From Lycorma delicatula (taxonomy: Eukaryota > Arthropoda > Insecta > Hemiptera > Fulgoridae): a stretch of DNA of 64,000 nucleotides. Position numbers and translations under genes: made by a program. Location of the stretch: NCBI RefSeq assembly GCF_047948215.1, contig NC_134455.1, positions 103,380,495 to 103,444,494 of the forward strand, given 5' to 3'. Numbering within the stretch: the first letter of the stretch is position 1; every line of letters starts with the position of its first letter. Positions 55,226 to 64,000 of the stretch are shown here, piece after piece. The notes under the pieces are model-generated. The model did no database searches and was not told where the DNA came from. It saw only the letters and a program-made list of their open reading frames with translations.

Positions 55226-55254
55226 CTTATTTCTACTGCAGTGGTAGAAATAAG
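55226..55254. repeat. Perfect hairpin, 11-bp stem, 7-nt loop
   Basis: CTTATTTCTAC and its exact inverse flank the loop TGCAGTG, about 65 bp beyond the DD41D element. Confidence 0.8.
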
Positions 55255-55445
55255 TACATATGTATTTGTATAAACTTTATTTTTCTCTTTACTTCTCCCT
55301 ATACAAAGAATCTACATTCCACTATTGAAGAGAATTCTACAATACAGTTTTTTTAAAAATAATAACTACCTGAAGTACTCATTAAAATTGTCAATAGAAA
55401 AGGTTTATACTATAAGATGGAAATTATGACACCAACTCTAATAAA

Positions 55446-56782
55446 CGAGGTGTATTTTTTAAGTAAGGGCCGATTTCAATTTGCCACCATTTGCGGTGGT
55501 GGAAATTAATGAAGCTAGTATAGGATGTTTATTTATATCAACGATCATCTGTTTGCAACAATAGGTAACTATTACTCACATTAGCTGCTGCATATAGCCT
55601 GGCTGAAATGAGTGCTACAACAAATAATTTAGCGAGTTGTGAAGTGTGATCAGTAATTTGGTATCTATTTGTGAAAAACAAATCTGTTGTTGATATCCAC
55701 AGAGAGATTGTCGATGTTTATGGACCCAGTGTTATGTGCAAAGGTAAAGTTTGGCAATGGTGTCATCTGTTTCCAGGAGGAAGAACACAAATGTTCACGA
55801 CAAAGAATGCAGTGGTTGCCCAACTGTCATCACACATGAATTGACTGAAAATGTGAATCCAAAAATCTATGAAAACAGAAGGCTTAACTGTTTCTCAATT
55901 ATTGAATTTAATTTTGTTTTGGGATCAGTAATTTTTATGACAATTGAACTGAAAAACTGGATTACAGAAAGTTCTGTTCCAGACGGGAACCAAAAATGTT
56001 GATAAAATATACACAAAGAAAAAAGTCTTGCAGCAGCTCAAACATTTTTGAGATGCTATGAAATGAAGGGGATGATTTATAGAAACACATTGTGACCAGT
56101 GATGAAACATGGATATCTTATTCAAATATTGAAAGAAAGCAGTAATCAATACAATGACAGCATTCATCCCCCTAAGCCCAAAAGTTTTATGCGAGAAAGT
56201 TCAGTAAAAACGCTTATGGTTGTGGTTTTTTGGGACGGTAAAGAGATACTGCTGATTGAATTTCTTGAATGTGGAAGAACTGCTGATGTTGATACAAACT
56301 GTGACATGCTTATAAAACTTAAGACGTTCAATTCAAAACAAAAGGTGCAGGAAGCTAACTGACGGGATTTTATTTCTCCACGATAACGCATGAACTTACA
56401 CGGGAAACAAAATCAGTGAATAACTGAAGATTTTCTTGGGAAATCTTCAAACACTTGCTTTACAATTTGGATCTTGCACAGAGTGACTATTTACCTTTTC
56501 TCAGTTTAAAACAATGACTTGCATCTCAGAAGTTTTAAAGATTAAGAGGAACTGCAAAGCAAAGTAGTAATTAATTGGTTTAAATCACAGGCGGGAGAAT
56601 ACTTCAATAATGGAATAATGAAGCTGATAAGCATATATTAAAACTGTATTGCAGTAAATGGTGAATATGTAGGAAAATAGTATACTGTACATATGTAAGT
56701 TTATTTTGTTATAATAGTTTTTTCTATTTTTCTTATTTCAATTTTTATATCAAAACAGCCCTTAATTAAAAAACATGCCTTG
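55446..56782 (+). mobile_element. Mariner element, full length, decayed
   Basis: The element is 1,337 bp long. Imperfect inverted ends start CGAGGTGTATTTTTTAAGTA on the left and CAAGGCATGTTTTTTAATTA read inward on the right. The right end is bounded by TA. The left neighbour is AA, presumably mutated. CGAGGTGT-type starts are common for mariners of this group. The transposase remnant fills it. Confidence 0.82.
55600..56695 (+). pseudogene. Mariner transposase, complete but multiply broken
   Basis: In order: VVDIHREIVDVYGPSVMCKG (about 55,688), VWQWCHLF and GRTNVHDKECSGCPTVIT (55,780), then ENVNPKIYENRRL. TSDETWISYS (about 56,098) carries the first Asp. VVFWDGKEILLIEFLECG (56,220) and LHDNARTY (about 56,377) carry the second. 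Stops then separate degenerate blocks, ending with GIMKLI and VNGEYVGK (56,665). Everything from the HTH to the tail is present, but with several frameshifts. Confidence 0.85.
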
Positions 56783-57274
56783 TATAATTCATATCTAATG
56801 TTACAGTGAAATGATTGATTAACACAAATCACATTAGCATGCAGAAGCAAATAACCGCTAGATCATACACATATTTATGATCAAATTTACCCCTAAAAAA
56901 GCAGAATAACAGTTTTATAAAGTTCTTCATTTAAATATATATGTATAATAATGAATAGTGAACATAACCAAATACTCCATTTTTTTTGAAATTATATATT
57001 TTCTAACTGATTTACTATTCAGATAGCAAATAATAATAATATATATTCAATTTGGACAATTCTAATCATCTTACACTTCTCACCAGAATAATATCTTTGT
57101 TAGACTATTCCTCAACTAAACAGTTATTGTCCGCTTTAAAAATAAATATTGAGGTCAAGACATAATAGATATCAATCAAAATTGCCCATAATCAAGTATA
57201 TGAAAATTATTGCATATAAATAACTACAACAAATAAATCATGCACCAGAAGTACATTACAGAAATGTTATACTA

Positions 57275-57317
<43 letters not shown>

Positions 57318-58033
57318 TGTAAACTATAATTACATGTTTTAAAATTAAATTACGGCAAGAAAACTGCAGAAATGAGGTATTTTAAGTAAATTTAATTTTT
57401 CAAAAAAAAAATTAACATTAAATAATTATGTATGTGAACAATGTACGAAAATTAATATTACTTAAAATGTTATAAAACAATGAAAATAATAATATTAACA
57501 GAATGAACAAAAATAAAAACATGTGAAGAAATAAAGTTTAATCAATTGTAGAAAAAACCATATTAAACTTACATGTATAATTATTTTTAGGAGATTGGTT
57601 CTGCAATCAGCAAAGGTAGGTATTCTATTATCAGTGCGCTACTCCAACCATCAATCCAGCACCGTATATTTAATATTTAAAGGTAAAAGCAACTGGATAA
57701 GTTACTAATATTTAATTATAGTTTAGTTAAGAATGAAAACACATGAATTTGAGCTGTTATATTTTAAATTTTACTACCATTTCAACAAATCATATTACGT
57801 ATCAATAAATACAGATTAAAGCCTGTTCTTACACAGTTTCAATCAGAATTACTTTAAAAAACAAGATATATATTTTTATTATCTGATGGATAGAAGTAAT
57901 ATATAACAGCTTAAATTCTCCCAAGCTTCCATAACTTCAAGAAAATATTTTATTTTAATTTACTTCAATGTCTTTTATACTATTTTTAACCCCTAAAATT
58001 CCATGTTGTTTCATTCATTATTTTGAAGACTGT
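56783..58033. other. Upstream NAPRT region, no gene recognised
   Basis: A+T-rich DNA with an (AT)n run at 57,278-57,312. A possible acceptor-donor pair around 57,570-57,615 on the minus strand would frame only about 28 bp and shows no NAPRT similarity. Confidence 0.4.
57278..57312. repeat. (AT)n microsatellite
   Basis: Uninterrupted dinucleotide run. Confidence 0.93.
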
Positions 58034-58042
58034 AAATCTTTA

Positions 58043-58872
58043 GAAAAGAGAAGCCATAATAAGAAAGAGAGTCTGACAAGGATGTTCCCTATCCCCATTA
58101 GTTTTTAATCTTTACATGGAACTAGCAGTTAATGATGTTAAAGAACAATTTAGATTCGGAGTAACAGTACAAGGTGAAAAGATAAAGATGCTACGATTTG
58201 CTGTTGTTGTAGTAATTCTAGCTGAGAGTAAAAAGGATTTAGAAGAAACAATGAATGGCATGGATGAAATCCTATGCAAGAACTACCGCATGAAAATAAA
58301 CAAGAACAAAACGAAAGTAATGAAATATAGCAGAAATAATGAAGCCACTGAATGTGAAAATAGGAAGAGAAAAGATTATGGAGGTAGAAAAATTTTGTTA
58401 TTTGGGAAGTAGAATTACTAAAGATGGACAAAGCGGGAGTGATATAAAATGCCAAACAGCACAGGCGATGTCAAAAAAAAAATTTTTGAAAGTATATGTT
58501 TGGAGCGTCGCTTTATATGGAAGTGAAACTTAAACTGTCGCAGTACCAGGGAAGAAAAAAATCAGATGGGTGGATAAATTGACAAATGAAGAGGTGTTGC
58601 GGCATATCGATGAAGAAAGAAGCATTTAGAAAAATATAGTTGAAAGAAGACAGACTTATAGGCCACATATTAAGGCATCCTGGAATAGTCGCTTTAATAT
58701 TAGAGGGTCAGGTAGAAGGAAAAAATTATGCAGGCAGGCAACGTTTGGAATATGTAAAAGAAATTGTTAGGGATGTAGGATGTAGGGGGTATACCGAAAT
58801 GAAATGACTAGCACTAGATAGGGAATCTTGGAGAGCTGTATCAAACCAGTCAAATGACTGAAGACAAAAAAA
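58043..58872 (+). mobile_element. 5'-truncated LINE, same family as 35,500-38,035
   Basis: It starts inside the reverse transcriptase and ends ATCAAACCAGTCAAATGACT / GAAGAC with poly(A). A 9-bp direct repeat, AAATCTTTA, at 58,034-58,042 and 58,873-58,881 is a plausible target duplication. Its left unit overlaps nothing in the element, while the right unit abuts the poly(A), so the first bases are ambiguous. Truncation from the 5' side with an intact 3' end is the normal outcome of LINE insertion. Confidence 0.87.
58060..58860 (+). pseudogene. LINE reverse transcriptase fragment, catalytic DD lost
   Basis: A degenerate QGCSLSPLVFNLYMELAV (about 58,078) is followed by KMLRFAVVVVILAES (58,186). 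Family members have RFADDIVILAES, so both catalytic Asp are replaced by Val. NYRMKINKNKTKVMKYSR follows, then a frame change to GREKIMEVEKFCYLGSRITK (58,350) and VYVWSVALYGSET. WVDKLTNEEVLRHIDEE and a C-terminal block shared with 35.5-35.8 kb end the fragment. Confidence 0.85.
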
Positions 58873-58881
58873 AAATCTTTA

Positions 58882-61800
58882 AAGTAATTATTGGTCATAC
58901 CTTAAGGAATTTTCTCAATAAAAACAAAATTAACCACAATGGAGAAGAAATCTTTAAAATAATTGTAGGTTCTGAGTCTGATTACATGCTAAAGTGAATC
59001 AAGTACACACACCATGACAATGTAAAGTGATAAAATTCCTCTTATAGTAAGTAAGAATAGATTTAAAAGCAATATTTTTATCTTTGGACAGTGATTTACA
59101 TCAACACATGAATATAATATGCTGCTATGATACAGCAGGCATGTATTGAATTAGTTTTTTTTTAATTACTCTTTTTCTTTTGATGCTTTACAATGATCTA
59201 TCTTATAAACTTACAATTTTTAATAAAATTATAACAGCTCAAACACAGATATTTTCTTTAGTTAACCGATCAATAATAGCAACAACACAGTTACTGTAAT
59301 TACAGTATACTCCTAGAAATAAAGCAATGACAAATGCCTAGAAATAATGTAATGACAATGCTGCAACAACACCCACAATGCAATAGTTTAGCTGCCATAA
59401 ATGAATCCTACATCAGACACTATTTCCTTACTTATGAAAACACAACAGTAAAAAGTACTTTATTGTTTTTACATTTGGCACCAAGTGTATTATTTGGGCG
59501 GTAAAATTAAACAGGACAGTTAGAGTAACAAAGGTATTAAAATAAGTCAGTAAGATTGGTTTAAGTTAGAAAAATTTTCATGTGTAGAAGATACACATGT
59601 TAGAATTGAAATTATATTTAGGAATTGGAAAATAACTTCAAAACATTCATATGGAAAGAATAATTTTTTACATAATGAGACACTAGAAAACAGGAAAGCC
59701 AGAAAGACAAGACATGGAAGCTTTCGAGTTGTGTCACAGGATAAGATTAAATGAGCTGAAAACATTTTAGATGAAAGAGGTTTTTATACTCTGAAGAACC
59801 TTTCTCTATTTTTAAATATCTAAATTAGTAGAATATACAGTAGATAGTATATTACACATTCCAGACTGGAGCAGAACTTAAAATAATTCTGGTAACAAAA
59901 AACACTGGTAAAAGTTAGTATGATACATCAGATATAAATACTTTTGCTTGTAAATTTGTATGCTCATCTGGACATTTTTAAGATGAATGTAAATATAATC
60001 TATAACACCTTACATGAATCACAGAAAAAAAGTGTGCAAGACCTTGGAAAACATATTTAATACCAGTTACAAAGCTTGTAAAAGTTTCAGGGTGATTTTC
60101 ATAATAAGCAGTTAAATCTTTGTGTTATTCTGAATAGAAAAGATAGCCAGCCAGCTAATTGGTGAAAATTTGCCAAAGATCAACATTGTTCCCAAAGTTC
60201 ACATAAAAATCTAATGAAAAAACAAAGTTCTTTTTAATGTCTACCTCAAAAATCACCAACTTGATTTAACTACAAAAAATAATATAATATTCTACTAAAA
60301 TATATTACACCATCAAATTATTCATGATCAGTTTAAACATTAATTAAAAAATTATAATACTACCACCAATAATACATTGTACAGTAGTACAATTATTAAT
60401 GTACCTACTACAACTACTTTAAATACTGTGTCCTTAGTCTAAAGTATTTTGAATAATATCTCTAAGTCATAACAAAGACTCTATATTATGGGTTAATTTG
60501 GTACAGAAGGTAAATTCTATGAGAGAACACAGAAATTGCAATATATGAAATTTAGGATGCTGCAAATAAAATGTTAACGCAAAAAGGAATTGATAAAAGT
60601 TTCAAAACTAAAAATTTAAATAAAAAAATCATTGCTATGTAATGAAAAAATCAATCACTGAATTAATTCAAATATATAATCTTTAAAGTGTCAACATTTT
60701 TATAACAATTTACAAAATGGCACTGAAACATTTCACATTAATTAAATTTTGATTACAATCAGTATCATTAGATTGACATAACCAAATTAAATTCTTAAAT
60801 CAATTTTTATTCTATTGTTAAGTGGTATATTTCTAGAATTAATAAACCATTTATACCAAACATATTTCGATTAATAATACCAAACATCTAATAAACATAC
60901 AAATTATTTCAATAATAATTTAAGCATCTAAGTAAAATAAAAATTATACATATAATTTGAAATTAAATTAAATGAAATAATAAAGAATATTTAATTTAAT
61001 TATATTTGCCTCATTTAGAGGAGAGTTTTCAAGGATAGCCTCACATTATTGATAAATACTTTTTAAAATTCAGACAAAAATTTTAAATAATATTGTACTA
61101 TGATTTTGTACATACCATTAAATTAGTATGACCTGTAATAACATTAATCTATGAACAGTTGGGCTTTAGACCCAACCTTCATTCAAAACTAATTTTTGTC
61201 AGTTCTATACTGCACCCTAATCATGGTATCATGCAATATTATATAACAGCTAATAATATTGTATTAGTAATAAGTATTGTATTGTATTAGTAATAATGAT
61301 AAGGTACACTTGGAAGTGTTCCTGTATTAAATGAGATTATTTAATAAAACTTTCTTTATTATTCTGTTTTTGGTGGTTATTATACTTACTCAAGTCAAAT
61401 AATAGTGCTTAATAATGGCTATAAATAAATAATATATAATAAAAGAATTTTAATATATTTACATTAAAAAGTAGAATAGTTGTAAAATAAAGTTTTTAGA
61501 GACTGAGACTATATTAAAAATAAACTCTAGAAGGAAAATATTAATGACTGACAAATACATTTAGTTCACATAATGGACAAACAAAATCAATCAATAGGTA
61601 TTCAAAAAGACAAAAATTTCCTTTCAATGAAAATCTAAAAAAGTAAAAATAATCAGATAAATTATGATTTTCTTAGATTAGTTAGAATTACTGAAATTAA
61701 GTTGTTAGTACAGATGCTTGTTTTATTTCTACCTCAAATACTACAAAAAACTTGTACTTATTAAGGTTTAATAATGGATATTGAAAATAACTGGCTTTTT

Positions 61801-62740
61801 AACCTTAAAATATGAATGACCTTTTTGATAACAAAAATTACATTAACATTTTTTTTCATAAAATATTTTTCCAAATTACTCTCAAAAAGGCCAAATTAAC
61901 TTAATATCTTCATGCAATGGAAATTATATTTCTATTGTTTTCCAAAGAAATAAAAACTGAAATCAATGAAAGAAAGATTTCTTGAGAAATCTTATGTAAT
62001 TTCTAATAAACAATCATAAAACACACAATTAAAAATTGTGTAATTTCAATGTTGTTTACAAATTACTTTTCAAAATGTAATTTAAGAAAAAATAAACTAG
62101 TAAGTAATACCCTTTCAAGTAACTATCACTTTGATTTTTTTTTCAAGCAAAACAAATTGCTACTGTCATTACGCTAATAAACATCGACAGCATAAGTATA
62201 TTTGTATATACAATCATTAATTCTGTGAGCTTTTAAATATGTTTTAGGCAACTGATATTTTACCATACTTCCATCCTTCAATTTTCAAGATACTACTCCT
62301 TGAAACACTACATCATCAAGCTGTAAAGAAACAGTGTTTACTTTAATACCCAGAACCAACTGTTGTCATTTTGGGAGGCAGGTAGCCCAGATATATGCAA
62401 ATGTTAATTCTTGAATATGATGAATACACTGTCCTAACTGTGTAAGAGGGGTTAAACGGTTCATGAGCATGTTCAATGAATCAAAAGTTGTATGATCACA
62501 ATTCAGTTCATGTTGGAGATTAATTGTTCATTTTGTGAACCTATGTAAAGGTTTATTTGAAGATAATTTTTCTAAAAATACCATGATTGAAATAATGGTT
62601 GTACTAGGAGAGGGACTGATAAGGAATTTAGGTTAAAGTAGTGAAAGAGATGGAATATTCTTATCTGTTACAAATACAATAATGTAATTTATGAAGGCAA
62701 ATCAAGAAGTAAAGTGAAATTAAAAAAAAAATCATATTAA
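58882..62740. other. Upstream NAPRT region, nothing recognised
   Basis: About 3.9 kb of A+T-rich DNA without a convincing frame, repeat or NAPRT exon. The frame at 59,547-59,765 (minus) has no motif. Confidence 0.45.
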
Positions 62741-62749
62741 TAAATATAT

Positions 62750-63868
62750 TCTTTTAACAAAGCTTTTGAATTCCTTCCCAGAAGAAAGTTTTTGGTCTGG
62801 TGTACAGAAACTTTTTCACCACTTCATGGCCTCTTTATCAGATCGATAATGATTCCCTTGTAATTCTTCTTTTAATGAGCCAAAAAAGATGAAAATTGCT
62901 TGGAGCCAGGTCCAGACCGTGCAGAAAGTGGTCCAGGAGCTCAAAACGGAGATCTTAAAGGCATAGGACTGTTTTTTTTTGTCCATGAGGTTGAGCATTG
63001 TCCTGAAGCAAAATCATACTTTTGGATTCAATTTTTTGCTTCAGTAAACGCAGTAGTTCACAGTAGTTGTCACTGTTTACTGAAGTGTGAAGTAAACAAA
63101 AAGTGTACCTTCCATATTCCAGAATATCATCATAATCACCTTTCCTGCAGACATCTGAGTTTAACTTTTTTGCTGTGGGAGATGAAGGATGTTTTCACAC
63201 TAAACTTTGTTACTTACTCGGTTCAAAGTGATGAATCCATGTCTCATAAACTGTTATTATTTGCTTAAGAACCTATAACAGTTATTATTTCCTTCACCTT
63301 TGTAACGTTTCAAAAGCTTCTGGAAAATTTTCAGATGATTCTCTTTGTGGATGCTGGTCGATTGACATGGATGAGAGTACAGACTTTTCAAATGTTTAAG
63401 GAATCATAGATGATTGAAAATGCTGCCATGGCTTATATCAATTCGCTTGCAATCTCATCAACTGTAATTGGTCGATTATTTAGAATCATTTTTCTTTGAA
63501 GTGGAAGGCCTACCTTCTCATTGTTCATCACAGAGAGAAATCCTACCATTTTTGAAGTGATCAATCCAATCGTAGATCTTGCTTCCATTCAAACAACTCT
63601 CTCCACACTGCTGCTGCATTCAAAAAATAATCTCTGCTGGTTTCACCCCTTCTGTACTGAGGAAACATATCACTCTTCATTTCTTCCTTGGTGTAATCCG
63701 ACAAAGCACTCATTTTAAACACAGTCACAAATAGCAAACAATGAAACAATACTTACAATGAACAGCTGATAGAGGTTATGAGTTATAGTAGAACAATCAT
63801 TGCTGCCATACATGTGACTGGGTGGGAAATCAAAATTTCCCTTTACTTTTTGACTTATCCTTGTATAT
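62750..63868 (-). pseudogene. Mariner-type element remnant
   Basis: On the minus strand, from the right, MSALSDYTKEEMKSDM (about 63,714) and WIDHFKNGRISLCDEQ with EGRPSTSK (about 63,570) form the HTH half. Pieces of the GDETW block (about 63,240), FWNMEGTLFVYF-like (about 63,110) and QGNHYRSDKEAMKWVKKFL (62,860) complete the mariner order. ATAAGTCAAAAAGTAAAGGG at the right end (63,860 inward) resembles a mariner terminal repeat. The left counterpart was not found. Confidence 0.72.
63039..63085. repeat. Inverted repeat, 11-bp arms, 25-nt spacer
   Basis: CTTCAGTAAAC and its exact inverse flank a spacer that contains a direct duplication of CAGTAGTT, inside the mariner remnant. Confidence 0.7.
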
Positions 63869-64000
63869 TATTTGTTAGTACCAAATCCATGTGATTTGTA
63901 TTAGAGTTGTTCATTTAGGAGAACAGTATTACAGTGAATGCTAAACACTTATAGTTCGACTGAATGCATTCATTAAGTGAATTGGTTTATAAATTTCATA

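Noticed and set aside
57569..57615. Possible short NAPRT upstream exon between an AG and a GTAAGT on the minus strand
   Set aside because: Only about 28 bp and no similarity to NAPRT in any frame.

Overview
The window is A+T-rich, intron-rich eukaryotic DNA, almost certainly from an insect. Two conserved genes can be recognised by protein similarity. Most of the rest is decayed transposable elements of types common in insects: hAT, mariner, DD41D, BEL/Pao, and Jockey-like and RTE-like LINEs. A hemipteran with a large genome is my best guess, at low confidence. Both host genes are on the minus strand. No bacterial-type operon, rRNA, tRNA or CRISPR array was seen.

Left end (1-2.7 kb): the first coding exon of Mediator subunit 7 (MED7), with its intron running off the left edge. 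From 2.7 to 18.7 kb is intergenic DNA. It holds a complete but dead hAT element with an exact 8-bp target duplication (2708-6220), a perfect 202-bp tandem duplication (7438-7836), a mariner remnant (8.4-8.9 kb), an RTE-like LINE (10.7-13.8 kb) and another mariner remnant (16.7-17.4 kb).

Middle and right (18,776-53,326): the seven 3'-terminal coding exons of nicotinate phosphoribosyltransferase (NAPRT), the rate-setting enzyme of the Preiss-Handler NAD pathway. They read 315 codons plus stop, with compatible splice phases throughout. Exons of 78-194 bp are separated by introns of 0.5-11.7 kb, and the introns have absorbed most of the mobile elements: Jockey-like LINE pieces in inverted arrangement (19.8-21.9 kb), mariners (24.3, 32.6 and 42.2 kb), LINEs (26.3-29.2 and 35.5-38.0 kb), a DD41D remnant (38.2 kb), a duplicated block beside an exon (40.6-41.3 kb), and a full BEL/Pao retrotransposon with both LTRs and a 5-bp target duplication (44,456-50,880). 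The BEL/Pao element sits just upstream of a decayed copy of an ORF family that I cannot name. A second fragment of that family lies at about 25.6-26.1 kb.

Right flank (53.3-64 kb): presumably upstream NAPRT intron or flank. The N-terminal NAPRT exons were not recognised here. It holds a CA-rich tract, a nearly intact DD41D element with matching terminal repeats (53,823-55,160), a full-length but broken mariner (55,446-56,782), a 5'-truncated LINE of the same family as the one at 35.5 kb (58,043-58,872), and a mariner remnant at the far right.

The least expected pattern is a set of about a dozen perfect or near-perfect hairpins, with 9-21 bp stems and 4-7 nt loops. They are scattered over the window and often fall inside dead transposons. 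They look like local inverted duplications. I found no convincing new multi-gene system. The unnamed ORF family and the hairpin class are the best leads.
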